Positions 1-8,124 of a DNA stretch of 30,218 nt are shown piece by piece. The notes beneath the pieces are model-generated. The model ran no database searches. It was not told the DNA's origin and saw nothing but the letters and a program-made list of their open reading frames with translations. Both the position numbers and the translations under genes were made by a program. The first letter of the stretch is position 1; each line of letters opens with the position of its first letter. This DNA comes from a virus, in IMG/VR virus record IMGVR_UViG_3300045999_003382, positions 1-30,218 of that record. One strand, written 5' to 3'.

Positions 1-56
1 AAGAAGGGCGCGTGGGCCATTTTGAACACGGGGAAAGTAAATTGGAATTTTGAAAC
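1..56 (+). promoter_or_regulatory. Leader of small terminase gene; possible cos arm and weak promoter
   Basis: This short non-coding stretch precedes the small terminase. Positions 8-18 carry gcgcgtgggcc, which recurs at 30201-30211 near the other end of the window. TTTG at 21-24 and GAATTTTG at 45-52 are separated by 20 bases, one mismatch from the Bacteroidota arrangement TTTG-N19-21-TAnnTTTG. Transcription from it would begin almost on the ATG at 57, so the promoter call is weak. No Shine-Dalgarno sequence is visible. If the two window ends join, this stretch is the right half of the presumed packaging site. Confidence 0.35.
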
Positions 57-509
57 ATGGCAAAAGGTAGGAAACGAGATCCGATAGAAAGTGTTCAAAC
101 TAAATTGCCAGAAGGTGTTCAACCACCACCGGGTAAATCACAGGAATATCACACGTTTTTTTTCCGTGTTGTGGAGATTAGTCGCGCATTGGGCTGCGAT
201 TCATGGACTGACCTTGATTCTGTCATTGAACTTTGCAACACTTGGGAAGAAGTGCAACAGCTGCGCTCTGAAATTGTGAAGGAAGATGGCAGCATGGAAA
301 TTGTTGTTTATCACGGCAAGACCGGCGAACCGTCCATGAATCCAAAGTACCGGGCGCTGATGTTGGTCAGGGCGCACTATTTTAAAATGCTCAACGACTT
401 TGGCATGACCCCCCGCGCCCGGGCCTATGTGAACGATAAAAACAAATCACCACAAAACAAGCTGGCTCAATTGTTGGGCGGGGTGGACATTAAAGATTTA
501 GAAGTATGA
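57..509 (+). CDS. terS: Terminase small subunit, P27 family
   Basis: This 150-residue protein should recognise the packaging site on concatemeric phage DNA and load the large terminase. Its N terminus is basic (MAKGRKRDP). The C-terminal third has the P27-family pattern: a GEPSMNPKY-like segment, a helical stretch, and then FGMTPRARAYV, the region equivalent to the FGLTPxSR motif of the family. Length is normal for the family. It sits first in the packaging cluster, just after the cos-like window start, and overlaps the large terminase by ATGA at 506-509, which implies translational coupling. A run of eight T at 156-163 encodes part of a Phe-Phe-Phe stretch and is in frame. The family call is from motif memory. 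Confidence 0.88.
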   Translation: MAKGRKRDPIESVQTKLPEGVQPPPGKSQEYHTFFFRVVEISRALGCDSWTDLDSVIELCNTWEEVQQLRSEIVKEDGSMEIVVYHGKTGEPSMNPKYRALMLVRAHYFKMLNDFGMTPRARAYVNDKNKSPQNKLAQLLGGVDIKDLEV

Positions 510-2167
510 CACCGGCAAACGTAAGCACAGGGATAAACTTTGCTCAGGATATCGCATCGGACAAAATACCGTCATGCGTCCACCTGAAGAATGCGGCCAT
601 TAAGTTTCTCCGCGAAACGGAAACCGAACCTGATGGCTACACCTTCAGCCGTAAGCACGCCGCTAAGGCGCTGGCATTTATCCAGCACCTGAAACACACT
701 AAGGGCCACACTGCCGGAAATCAATTCTATCTGGAACCGTGGCAAGCCTTCATCATCATCAACCTATTCGGTTGGGTTGATCAGGACGGATTGCGCCGTT
801 TCACGAAAGCCTATATTGCCGTGCCTCGCAAAAATGGAAAATCCACATTAGCGGCGGCGGTCATGCTTTACTTTCTTTGCGCCGATGGCGAACCAGCAGC
901 CGAATGCTACACAGCCGCGACAAAGATGGAACAGGCAAAAATCATCTGGGAGGAAGCATACCGGATGGCTCAGGATTCGCCGATCATTTCCGACGAAATA
1001 AAGTATGCCAACAGCGACCGGATAAAATATCTGAAGTACGAGCGAAGCGAATTGAAACCGCTGGTATCTGAAGACAAAACATTGGACGGCCTGAACCCCC
1101 ATGCCGTGGCACTTGACGAATATCACGCGCATCGGAACGACAATTTATTCAACGTGCTGCTCACAGGCATGGGCGCGCGCCGGCAACCGATGATGTTTAC
1201 CGTGACCACCGCCGGCTTTGACCGGAATAGCCCCGCGCTGAAATACCAGCGTTATTGCGAGAAAGTTCTTAATGGTCAGGTCGAAGACCCGAATACGTTT
1301 GCTGCCATCTGGACAATTGATCAGGCTGATGATTGGGCCGATCCATCGGTGTGGCAGAAAGCCAATCCGAATTGGGGCGTATCGGTTTTTCCGAAAAAGC
1401 TGCATCAAGATTTCCGGGAGGCGCAAGAGATGGCGCACAAAGAAGTTGAGTTCAAAACAAAGTATCTGAACATTTGGACGGACAGCGCGGTTACGTGGAT
1501 ACCCGATGCGAAGTGGATGGCTGGTGCCGAACCATTGCCGACCGATGAGGAATTGAGCCAGTACCCATGTTACGGCGGTTTAGATTTGGGCAGCACTTCA
1601 GACTTTAACGCCTTCGTGCGCGTTTGGCAAGGCCCGGAAAAAATCTATGTAAAGCCGATGTTCTGGCTTCCGGAAGAAACAATCGAAAACCGCCGCGACG
1701 CAACCGGAACACAGATAAGGCAATGGGTGCAGGACGGACTAATCATTCCAACCCCCGGGAACGTCACCGATTACCGGTACATTGTAAAGCACATAATGGA
1801 AACAATAAACAGCGCACCGATTCAGAGCATAGCCTTTGACAGGTGGAACGCAACGCAACCGGTAGCCGAACTGATGGACAGCGGCGTTAAGATGGCCCCA
1901 TTTGGGCAGGGCTACGGATCAATGAGCGCCCCGACCAAAGAGGTCGAACGCATGGCGAAGAAAGGTGCAGTCATTCACGGCGGGAATGCCGTTCTTCGTT
2001 GGATGATGGGAAACGTCCTTTTGACCAAAGACCCGGCGAATAACGTGAAGGTGGACAAGGCAAAATCCGGCGATAAGGTGGACGGCGTGGTGGCTATGGT
2101 TATGGCGATAGGCGAAATGATGGACGCACAGCTGCAAGATAAGGAGGGCGTTTTTTTTGCTTGGTAA
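506..2167 (+). CDS. terL: Terminase large subunit (ATPase and nuclease)
   Basis: This is the DNA-packaging motor and headful/cos nuclease, which docks on the portal. The 553 residues contain the ATPase centre: a Walker A variant PRKNGKS at 107-113, Walker B VALDEYH near 201-207 and the coupling motif TTAG at 234-237. The RNase H-like nuclease follows, with candidate metal ligands D360 (GGLDLGS), D445 (AFDRW) and D526 (VDGVVA). All core motifs are present, so it should be active. It belongs to the Terminase_1/HK97-type group, which agrees with the P27 small subunit upstream and the HK97 portal downstream. The 3' end carries aaggaggg at 2141-2148 and a T8 run at 2151-2158, both overlapping the start of the next small gene. 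Confidence 0.97.
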   Translation: MTPANVSTGINFAQDIASDKIPSCVHLKNAAIKFLRETETEPDGYTFSRKHAAKALAFIQHLKHTKGHTAGNQFYLEPWQAFIIINLFGWVDQDGLRRFTKAYIAVPRKNGKSTLAAAVMLYFLCADGEPAAECYTAATKMEQAKIIWEEAYRMAQDSPIISDEIKYANSDRIKYLKYERSELKPLVSEDKTLDGLNPHAVALDEYHAHRNDNLFNVLLTGMGARRQPMMFTVTTAGFDRNSPALKYQRYCEKVLNGQVEDPNTFAAIWTIDQADDWADPSVWQKANPNWGVSVFPKKLHQDFREAQEMAHKEVEFKTKYLNIWTDSAVTWIPDAKWMAGAEPLPTDEELSQYPCYGGLDLGSTSDFNAFVRVWQGPEKIYVKPMFWLPEETIENRRDATGTQIRQWVQDGLIIPTPGNVTDYRYIVKHIMETINSAPIQSIAFDRWNATQPVAELMDSGVKMAPFGQGYGSMSAPTKEVERMAKKGAVIHGGNAVLRWMMGNVLLTKDPANNVKVDKAKSGDKVDGVVAMVMAIGEMMDAQLQDKEGVFFAW

Positions 2168-2360
2168 TAAAAACCTATGGATTCGCGAAGTGTTCTTTAC
2201 CCGATACGAAGAACACCTGCGCACTGGAGTGAGCCAAAGACAGGCGTACTACCTGACCGAGGACGAATGCGAGGCGCAGAACGAGCGCTCCCGCTACGCC
2301 GATTTTGAAAGTTTCCGGCAGTGCTACCACAGATACAATAAAAATTTCAGAAAAAAGTAA
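2157..2360 (+). CDS. Small conserved-looking protein between terminase and portal
   Basis: This 67-residue basic, aromatic-rich protein begins at TTG 2157, inside the last codons of the large terminase. The start is supported by a strong Shine-Dalgarno-like aaggaggg at 2141-2148, rare in this genome and correctly spaced. The sequence has YEEHLRTGVSQRQAYYLTED followed by a DFESFRQCYHRY segment. Similar small proteins with a 'YFLTE...YESFR' flavour sit after the terminase in some Bacteroidota phages, as far as I recall. The function is unknown; a packaging accessory or DNA-binding role would be guesswork. It could be expressed by termination-reinitiation from terL or, less likely, through slippage on the T8 run. 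Confidence 0.6.
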   Translation: MLGNKNLWIREVFFTRYEEHLRTGVSQRQAYYLTEDECEAQNERSRYADFESFRQCYHRYNKNFRKK

Positions 2361-2405
2361 ACAAAGTTCACAATACCACCACTAATACGGGCGCAAATTT
2401 GACCC

Positions 2406-3695
2406 GTGCGAATAGCTGGGCTGGAGATTACCCGTAACCGGAGCAATACATATGCTACCGAGCGCAGGAGTAATGGGTATGCCGACCAGCTGATAAGGGC
2501 TGCTTATGATGCCGTGCGCGGTATCTTCGGCGGTACTTCAATCGCTGTAAACCCCGACACGGCGCTGAGATTAGCTGCCGTGCATTCCTGCATACGGGTC
2601 AAGGCTGACAGCCTTGCAACCATGCCGCTGAAGCTTTACGTTGTAGATGCACAGGGCCGCAGAGTTGCTTATGAAAATCCCCTGTATCAGCTGATTCAAG
2701 AACCGAATGAAATGCAGACCCGCTTTCAATTTATCAAGTGGGTAAGCGCACAATTGGATATTTCCGGAAATGCTTTTGTCAAGATTTACCGAGATCCCAT
2801 CACGCAGCGACCTATTGAATTGGAACCAATCCACCACAGCCGGGTAACGGTGAAGGTTGCTGATGAGGTGGTGTTTTATCACATTCAGGGCGAAGACGAA
2901 TCTACCGCAATCCCGGCAACCGAAATGCTGCACTTCAAGGGCTTGTGCTATGACAGCGCGGTTGTGGGTATGTCACCCATAGCCATGCACGCCACCAGCT
3001 TGGGCATTAACCTGAGCGCTGAGAAAGCCAGCGCGCAGTTTTACGGGAAAAATGCTTCCCTTAAATGGGTCATTACCTACGGAAGCAAGCAGCTTGATCA
3101 GGAAGCATCCGGAAAACTGAAAGAAAGTTTCAACAAAGTTTTGGACGGTTCAGACCCGGCAACCGTATTGCCTCATGGCAGCGAACTCAAGCAGCTGAAC
3201 CTTTCACCACAGGAGGCGGAATACTTGCAAACCCGAAGCTACGGAGCAAAGGACATCGCAAGGATGTTCGGTGTTCCAGCCTACATGATTGGCGCCGATG
3301 ATGGCGGCATTAAATCTTCAGTTGAACAGCAGGCACAGGATTTCTACGTTCAGACCATGTTGCCTCTGGTGGTCATGATGGAGGAAGAACTGAAGCGCAA
3401 GTTGTTGCGGGAAGATGAGAAGGGCAGTTACTATTTTAAGTTTCAATTTAACTCCTTGCTTCGCGCCGATAGTAAAAGCCGGGCAGAATTTTACAACATT
3501 GGCATCCGCGGCGGATGGTTATCACCTAACGACGCGCGCAAGTTCGAGGATATGGACTTGCTCTCCGACGGAGATACCACATACACCGAATCCAACCTGG
3601 TGCCATCAGACATGATGCGCCCTTGGATTCAAAGCAAAATCGACGCAGCCCCACAAGCTGCGACGCAAACCAATAACCCAGATGGAAACAACTAA
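2406..3695 (+). CDS. Portal protein, HK97 family
   Basis: The 429-residue protein should form the dodecameric ring at the capsid vertex through which DNA enters and leaves. It shows the HK97-portal signature: an early ALRLAAVHSCIRVKADSLA segment, the LYQLIQEPNEMQTRFQF stretch, the FYGKNASLKWVI region, and the clip/stem stretch with DIARMFGVPAYMIG ahead of SSVEQQAQDFY. Length fits the family. The start chosen is GTG 2406, after a 45-base gap with no clear ribosome site; the second residue group MRIAGLEI is typical of a short portal N terminus. It overlaps the protease gene by 14 bases at 3682-3695, as is common for the portal-protease pair. Confidence 0.95.
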   Translation: MRIAGLEITRNRSNTYATERRSNGYADQLIRAAYDAVRGIFGGTSIAVNPDTALRLAAVHSCIRVKADSLATMPLKLYVVDAQGRRVAYENPLYQLIQEPNEMQTRFQFIKWVSAQLDISGNAFVKIYRDPITQRPIELEPIHHSRVTVKVADEVVFYHIQGEDESTAIPATEMLHFKGLCYDSAVVGMSPIAMHATSLGINLSAEKASAQFYGKNASLKWVITYGSKQLDQEASGKLKESFNKVLDGSDPATVLPHGSELKQLNLSPQEAEYLQTRSYGAKDIARMFGVPAYMIGADDGGIKSSVEQQAQDFYVQTMLPLVVMMEEELKRKLLREDEKGSYYFKFQFNSLLRADSKSRAEFYNIGIRGGWLSPNDARKFEDMDLLSDGDTTYTESNLVPSDMMRPWIQSKIDAAPQAATQTNNPDGNN

Positions 3696-4329
3696 TCAAA
3701 CTATAGAGCGCCGCTCAATCACCGGCACCGTGCAATTGCGCATGGCCGAAGGTCAGGATTGGCCCGAACAGGTCGAAGGCATTGCAGCCGTGGTGAACGA
3801 GCGCACAGATATTGGATGGTTCGAGGAAGAGATAGCGCCGGGTGCATTTGATAACGCCCTGACCAATTCAGATATCCGGGTATTGGGCAACCATGACCCG
3901 AACATAGTGCTGGGCCGCAACACTTCCGGCACGGCGAAGGTATGGGTAAATGAAGCGGGCCAGCTTGCTTACAGCTTCACTCCGGATAAAGAAAACCCTA
4001 CGCACGTTACATGGGTGCGCAGCATTCAGCGTGGCGACATTACCCAAAGCAGCTTTGCCTTTACCATCCAGCGCACCGAATGGATTTACTCAGATAAGTA
4101 TGGTGAATCAGGCACACGGCGCATTCTTGAAGTTCGCGCCCTGTACGATGTAAGCCCCGTGACCTACCCAGCATACGCAGGCACCAGCATTGCCGCCCGC
4201 GACATGGAGGCAATAAAGCAAGAGAGGGCCGCAATTCAAGCCGAATCTGATGAAGCCGCACAGGCTGCGCAGGCCCAGATTGAAGCAAAGAACCAAATTA
4301 AACAAACCCTAATCGACTCAATAAAATGA
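3682..4329 (+). CDS. Prohead maturation protease, HK97 (S78) family
   Basis: This 215-residue serine protease should cleave the N-terminal delta domain of the capsid protein and itself inside the prohead. The core is recognisable: VEGIAAVVNE near the start, an EEIAPGAFDNAL segment, H71 in the GNHD motif, S124 in the TQSSFAF motif, and the LYDVSPVTYPAY segment that closes the fold. These match the His/Ser/acid arrangement of herpesvirus-like phage proteases. The Ala/Gln-rich helical tail after residue 170 is dispensable-looking. It lies between portal and capsid genes, exactly where expected, and joins the capsid gene by ATGA at 4326-4329. Confidence 0.94.
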   Translation: METTNQTIERRSITGTVQLRMAEGQDWPEQVEGIAAVVNERTDIGWFEEEIAPGAFDNALTNSDIRVLGNHDPNIVLGRNTSGTAKVWVNEAGQLAYSFTPDKENPTHVTWVRSIQRGDITQSSFAFTIQRTEWIYSDKYGESGTRRILEVRALYDVSPVTYPAYAGTSIAARDMEAIKQERAAIQAESDEAAQAAQAQIEAKNQIKQTLIDSIK

Positions 4330-5687
4330 AAGCACTGAAAGAAAAGCGCGAAAAGCTGGCCGACCTCCGCACGGAGTTGTCTGCATTGCTGGCTGCTGAT
4401 AGCCTGAGCGCAGAACAAATCACCCGCACTGCTGAAATCACCGAAGAGGTGAACAAACTGAACGCGGAAATCGACACTTTGGAAACTGCTCAGCGCACTG
4501 CTGCCGCTAATGCACCTGTTGCACCTGTGGTACACGGGACTGCCGGCGAAAGCAAAGACGAAAAGAACGTGCGCGAAAACTTCAGTTTCCGCAACCTGAT
4601 GAAGGCTGCCTTGGAAAAGCGCAACCTGACTGGCCTTGAAGCTGAGATGCACCAAGAGGCTGTCAACGAATTGCGTCACGCTGGTGTAGCTACCTCCGGT
4701 TCGGAATACCTGATACCTAAGATGGTGTTCCACCGTGGCATGACTCAGAAGGGCGCAGAAAAGCGCACACAGTCTGCTACCGGCGGAAGCAACGGAAGCG
4801 AAGGCGGCGTGAACATTGCCACCAACGTGGGCGGCATTATTGACGCACTTTCTCCTTACCTGGTTTTGGCTCAGATGGGCATTCAGCGTTTCGACGGATT
4901 GGTGGGCAACTTGGTTCTTCCCCGCAACACTTCAACACCTGAAGCCGCATGGGAAACTGAAACCGGTTCTGCCAATGACCTGAGTGCAACTTGGGGCAAG
5001 GTTACACTTTCTCCGAAGCGTCTTGCAGGCTACATCCCTGTGACCAGCCAGCTGATGATTCAGAGTTCCAACGACATCGAGAATTACATTCGTCAGTACT
5101 TGCTTTCTTGCATGGCCGTTTCTCTGGAAAAAGCGGCAATTAAAGGCGGCGGATCCAACGAGCCAACCGGTATCATTGGCAACTCCGACGTATTGGTTAC
5201 TTTTGCCGGCAACGCTGCCAGCAACAGCACCAACGCCAACGGCGCAAATCAGGTGTACGCCGACTGGGTGAACCTAATGAAAAAGGTGATGGAAAACAAC
5301 GGCACGCTGTTGGCCCCGTCTTACCTGACCAACCCAACTGTATTGGGAGATGCGATGATTCGCCCAAAGCAGTCCAGCGGTGTTGAGGGCAACTTTATTG
5401 TGAACAACCCTGCACTGGCTCCTACCGGTTACGGATTGAACGTTACCTCTTGCGTACCAAGCAACCTGACCAAAGGAACCAGCAGCGACCTGAGCGCACT
5501 GATTTTCGGCGACTTCAGCAAGCTGGCCATCGCAAGCTGGGGCGGTATGAGCATTCTAGTTGATCCATACAGCAGCAGCCTGAGCGGAACTACAAACATC
5601 GTGTTGAACAGCTTTGTGGACGTGGGCGTATTGCAGCCTAAGTCTTTCGCAGTGTGTAAAGACATCGACGCTACCACACCGGCCTAA
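4326..5687 (+). CDS. Major capsid protein with N-terminal delta domain, HK97 fold
   Basis: This 453-residue protein builds the icosahedral shell. Residues 1-70 are charged and helical (KALKEKREKLADLRTEL), the coiled-coil delta/scaffolding domain that the upstream protease removes. The rest follows the HK97 pattern: IPKMVFHRG before the first strand, a LVLPRNTSTPEAAWETE E-loop-type stretch, KRLAGYIPVTSQLMIQSS, and an EKAAIKGGGSNEPTGI region with a conserved GxxxxEPxGI. The C-terminal A-domain contains FGDFSKLAIASWGG. No separate scaffolding gene is present, which fits a fused delta domain. Two stem-loops follow the stop codon and may raise the stability of its message. Confidence 0.96.
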   Translation: MKALKEKREKLADLRTELSALLAADSLSAEQITRTAEITEEVNKLNAEIDTLETAQRTAAANAPVAPVVHGTAGESKDEKNVRENFSFRNLMKAALEKRNLTGLEAEMHQEAVNELRHAGVATSGSEYLIPKMVFHRGMTQKGAEKRTQSATGGSNGSEGGVNIATNVGGIIDALSPYLVLAQMGIQRFDGLVGNLVLPRNTSTPEAAWETETGSANDLSATWGKVTLSPKRLAGYIPVTSQLMIQSSNDIENYIRQYLLSCMAVSLEKAAIKGGGSNEPTGIIGNSDVLVTFAGNAASNSTNANGANQVYADWVNLMKKVMENNGTLLAPSYLTNPTVLGDAMIRPKQSSGVEGNFIVNNPALAPTGYGLNVTSCVPSNLTKGTSSDLSALIFGDFSKLAIASWGGMSILVDPYSSSLSGTTNIVLNSFVDVGVLQPKSFAVCKDIDATTPA

Positions 5688-5695
5688 TATGGCCA

Positions 5696-5783
5696 CACAA
5701 CACACAGCCTGATTGGTGATGTGTGTGTTGTGGGGGGGCGGGCAGAGGGACTGCCAACAGGGGACACCGATGTTTCCCGCCCC
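5696..5783 (+). promoter_or_regulatory. Two consecutive stem-loops after the capsid gene
   Basis: The 108-base gap after the capsid gene contains an 11-bp perfect stem (5696-5706 with 5722-5732, 15-base loop) rich in CA/TG. It is followed at once by an 8-bp G:C stem (5735-5742 with 5776-5783, 33-base loop). There is no U tract after either stem, so a classical intrinsic terminator is unlikely. Such structures often protect the capsid message 3' end or give partial termination; that is inference. Confidence 0.5.
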
Positions 5784-5795
5784 AGCTAAAAAGTT

Positions 5796-5984
5796 ATGAT
5801 AAAGGTCAAATTTATCAAGCACCCGGCAGGTTACAACTACGCCTACAATGTAGGCGACGAGGCCACATTGCCGGAGGTAAAAGCAAAACAGCTGCTCGAT
5901 GCTGGCGTGGTGGCAATTATTGCCACCGAAGAAATCGAGAAAGCAGAATCAAAAGCCAAACCCGAAAAGCGCACCCGTAAGTGA
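5796..5984 (+). CDS. Small head-region protein, function unknown
   Basis: This 62-residue protein starts at ATG 5796 after the capsid stem-loops. It has a compact N-terminal half with the pattern VKFIKHPAGYNYAYNVGDEA, then KQLLDAGVVAII, and a Lys/Glu-rich tail. Short proteins of this build, with a 'GY...VGD...AxxLIxxGVA' core, are common between capsid and connector genes of HK97-like phages and are usually left unnamed. It overlaps the gp6-like connector gene by GTGA at 5981-5984. A role in head completion is possible from position only. Confidence 0.75.
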   Translation: MIKVKFIKHPAGYNYAYNVGDEATLPEVKAKQLLDAGVVAIIATEEIEKAESKAKPEKRTRK

Positions 5985-6553
5985 TTCAGAAGGTAAACAG
6001 CATCATCCATCAGGCAACGTCCTACATTAGCGTAAACGACGTGAAGGAACACCTGCGCGTAATCAACACGGACGAAGACGCATACATTGCCGGGATTTTA
6101 GATGCTGCCTTTGACATTGCGGAAAATTACATCGGAAGCACTATCAGGCTGGCCAACTGCCAGCTTGAAATGGCCGATTTCAAAGATGCCATAACGGATT
6201 TTTACGGCAAACCTCAGAGCCTTACAGCGGTTAAATACTACGATACCGCCAACGTGTTGCAAACATGGCCCACTGCCAATTACAGCGCACAGCTACAGCG
6301 CGATAGACTGCGCCTGTTTTGGCACACCATCACCCCGAGCGTAAATGATGACCGTCTTGATAGCGTCATTATCACGGCGCAGATGGGCTACACACCGGGC
6401 AACCTACCCGGCGCCATACGTGCAGCCATTCTGCTGATAACGGGCGACCTTTATGAAGAGCGCAAAAACGAAGTAATCGGCGCGGCTGAAACGACCCTTT
6501 CCCGTGGCACCGAATACCTGTTGAACCCTTACCGCATTCACCAATTCGTATGA
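5981..6553 (+). CDS. Head-tail connector protein, HK97 gp6-like
   Basis: This 190-residue protein should form the adaptor ring under the portal. The first hundred residues carry the gp6-like pattern: SVNDVKEHLRV, then DEDAYIAGILDAAFDIAENYIG, in which the short helices and the central hydrophobic helix are clear. The rest (PQSLTAVKYYD through GYTPGNLPGAIRAAILLITGDLYEER) is typical of the extended members of the family. The start is GTG 5981, overlapping the stop of the previous gene, and a coupling mechanism is likely. It is followed by the head-closure gene through ATGA at 6550-6553. Confidence 0.88.
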   Translation: MIQKVNSIIHQATSYISVNDVKEHLRVINTDEDAYIAGILDAAFDIAENYIGSTIRLANCQLEMADFKDAITDFYGKPQSLTAVKYYDTANVLQTWPTANYSAQLQRDRLRLFWHTITPSVNDDRLDSVIITAQMGYTPGNLPGAIRAAILLITGDLYEERKNEVIGAAETTLSRGTEYLLNPYRIHQFV

Positions 6554-6864
6554 ACCCCGGACGATTCGACAGACAGATAACCATCGAGCGGTTCACGACC
6601 ACCACCAACGCAATAGGCGAACAGGTGAAGACGTGGAATGCTTTAGTGACTTGCCCGGCTATGTATAAGGCCGACCCCGGAAACGAGGCCGTAAACGGCG
6701 ACAAACGCGAGGCCGAGCGTCCGGTGATTTTTACCATCCGCTATTACGCGGGAGTAAATCCCAAAGACCGTCTGAAATACCAGGGCGAGGTTTACAATAT
6801 CTTGGCCGTAACGGAAGTTGGCCGAAAGAATTTGATGGAACTAAAATCGCGGAGGCAAGAATGA
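6550..6864 (+). CDS. Head closure / head-tail adaptor protein
   Basis: This 104-residue protein resembles the SPP1 gp16/HK97 gp7-like head-tail joining family (Phage_H_T_join). It begins MNPGRFDRQITIER, the characteristic 'G.l..rItI.r' opening. It has a central EAVNGDKREAERPVIFTIRYY segment corresponding to the family's 'R.......f.iRy' strand, and ends with DRLKYQGEVYNILAVTEVGRKN. Size and position between the gp6-like and gp10-like genes agree with the call. It couples to the next gene by ATGA at 6861-6864. It should plug the portal channel after DNA is packaged. Confidence 0.88.
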   Translation: MNPGRFDRQITIERFTTTTNAIGEQVKTWNALVTCPAMYKADPGNEAVNGDKREAERPVIFTIRYYAGVNPKDRLKYQGEVYNILAVTEVGRKNLMELKSRRQE

Positions 6865-7283
6865 TCGGTTTAAAAATTGAAGGCAAGGATGAAGCCATTG
6901 CGCAGCTCGATGACATTGTTAAAGCATTGGACAGCGGAAGGGTGCAAGGCGTGCTAAAAACAAACGGCCAGCGGATTATTGATTCCGCCCGCGCTATGGC
7001 TCCGCACAAAACCGGAACCCTAAAGCGCGCCATTGGATGGATTTCCAAAAGCGATAAGCAGTTTCGCAACGTGGCCCTAATTGGCATCAAAGCGACCAAG
7101 AACAAATCTGCAAAAGCAAACCCCGGCAAATACGGAAACATCATCCAGACCGACAGCCGCACCGGAAAGCGTCGCGCCAACAAGTTTATGCAGATGGCCT
7201 TAGAGATTAACCAGAACGCGGTAACTGAAGGGATAAAAAAAGGTCTGGAAAACATCATAAAAAATCCGAAAACAAATCAATAA
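6861..7283 (+). CDS. HK97 gp10-like head-tail/tail completion protein
   Basis: The 140-residue basic protein has the gp10-like layout. An N-terminal amphipathic helix pair (EAIAQLDDIVKALDSG) is followed by TNGQRIIDSARAMAPHKTGTLKRAIGW, the conserved 'A.....A....P..TG.L..sI' core of the family. The C-terminal helix contains AVTEGIKKGLENIIKN. Members act at the neck or tail-terminator position of siphovirus virions. The protein ends six bases before the tail tube start. The usual partner, a DUF3168 tail completion protein, is not next to it but 1.2 kb downstream. Confidence 0.86.
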   Translation: MIGLKIEGKDEAIAQLDDIVKALDSGRVQGVLKTNGQRIIDSARAMAPHKTGTLKRAIGWISKSDKQFRNVALIGIKATKNKSAKANPGKYGNIIQTDSRTGKRRANKFMQMALEINQNAVTEGIKKGLENIIKNPKTNQ

Positions 7284-7289
7284 AACTAT

Positions 7290-7727
7290 ATGGCAACTAC
7301 CGGAATAATGAACGGCACGCTGATTGGATTGTATAAATCCGTTTCCAGCACCATGACCAAAATCGCAAACGGTCGCAGTACGTCTGTGGATATTTCCATT
7401 GACATGATTGAAATCACCACCAAAGACAGCGGCGGCTACAAAGAATTTATGCCCGGCGAGAAGGGCGGAACGTTTGATTTTGAAGGACTGCTGGAACAGG
7501 ACGGTTCCGTGGGTGGTTCACTCATAAGTCCCTCAGACCTCGTAACCGATGCGCTGGCAGGAACAGCCATTACCGTGCGTTGGTCCAGTCAGGTGACCGG
7601 CGACACCTATTACGAAAGTTCAGCCTTTATCACCAATGTGAATTTCAGCGCGCCAAACAACGCCGAGGCAACTTTCACCTGCTCTTTGCAGATGACCGGA
7701 ACAATTACACAAGGTACAGTATCTTAA
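7290..7727 (+). CDS. Major tail (tube) protein
   Basis: This 145-residue protein should polymerise into the tail tube. It opens with MATTGIMNGTLIGLYKS, the form seen in TP901-1-like tail tube proteins. It continues with strand-rich segments (TSVDISIDMIEITTKDSGGYKEFMPGEKG) that match the family's 'D.iD.T...s.g.ke...G..' pattern. The C-terminal region, FSAPNNAEATFTCSLQMTG, is the usual closing strand pair. There are no cysteines in key positions or extra Ig domain, so this is a minimal version. It is the only gene in the cluster with this fold and stands directly before the assembly chaperones. Confidence 0.88.
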   Translation: MATTGIMNGTLIGLYKSVSSTMTKIANGRSTSVDISIDMIEITTKDSGGYKEFMPGEKGGTFDFEGLLEQDGSVGGSLISPSDLVTDALAGTAITVRWSSQVTGDTYYESSAFITNVNFSAPNNAEATFTCSLQMTGTITQGTVS

Positions 7728-7737
7728 TCCATTGAAT

Positions 7738-8124
7738 ATGAGCAGCGCACACATCACCATCGCAGGCAAACAGCACACGATTCAGTATCGTCTTGGAACC
7801 ATTTACGCGATCGCCAAACACTTCAAAGCAGAGCCTGCTGGCCTGCTGCAAATCATGCAAAGCACCGATACTGCCGATGTTATCGAATTGTCAGCGGTTG
7901 CGACTTTGTACGGCCTGAAAACAGAGGCGAAGAACAACGGCAAGAAAGCGCCATTCGACAGCGTAGATATGTTGTTGGATGCGGTGGACAGCTTGACCGA
8001 ATTGCGCCCCGCTGTTGAGTGCTTCACCGAGGCGTTTATGAAGTGCCTCGGATTGAACACCGACACCGCGACCGACACCGGAGGCGATGAGGGAAACGCG
8101 CCGGGGGTTCAACAGAACCCCTAA
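7738..8124 (+). CDS. Tail assembly chaperone, upstream (gpG-like) frame
   Basis: This 128-residue protein occupies the gpG position between tail tube and tape measure. I chose ATG 7738 over an in-frame TTG at 7732 because the sequence MSSAHITIAGKQH then begins cleanly. It has a small helical fold with FKAEPAGLLQIMQS and a VDMLLDAVDSLTELRPAVECFTEAFMKCLG segment, and ends in a Thr/Asp/Gly-rich linker as such proteins usually do. Its final codons lie in a hairpin and end with CCC-UAA. The second chaperone frame is open across this point at -1, so a gpG-T fusion of about 242 residues can be proposed. Confidence 0.78.
   Translation: MSSAHITIAGKQHTIQYRLGTIYAIAKHFKAEPAGLLQIMQSTDTADVIELSAVATLYGLKTEAKNNGKKAPFDSVDMLLDAVDSLTELRPAVECFTEAFMKCLGLNTDTATDTGGDEGNAPGVQQNP
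8103..8124 (+). promoter_or_regulatory. Candidate -1 frameshift site with hairpin
   Basis: Immediately before the stop of the first chaperone frame lies a perfect 7-bp hairpin: ggggttc at 8104-8110 pairs with gaacccc at 8115-8121 across an AACA loop. The last sense codon CCC (8119-8121) precedes UAA, and the base before it is also C, so a P-site tRNA could slip back one base onto CCC and continue as CUA in the second frame. That frame is open from 8091. Lambda-type siphoviruses make a gpG-T fusion this way; the precise slip point here is inference. Confidence 0.5.

Noticed and set aside
848-1438. Minus-strand frames opposite terL
   Set aside because: Composition and length match shadows of a well-supported terminase gene on the + strand.
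5723-5980. 85-residue + strand frame before the gp6-like gene
   Set aside because: It is Arg/Gly/Cys-rich, spans the stem-loops and lies out of frame over the better 62-residue gene.
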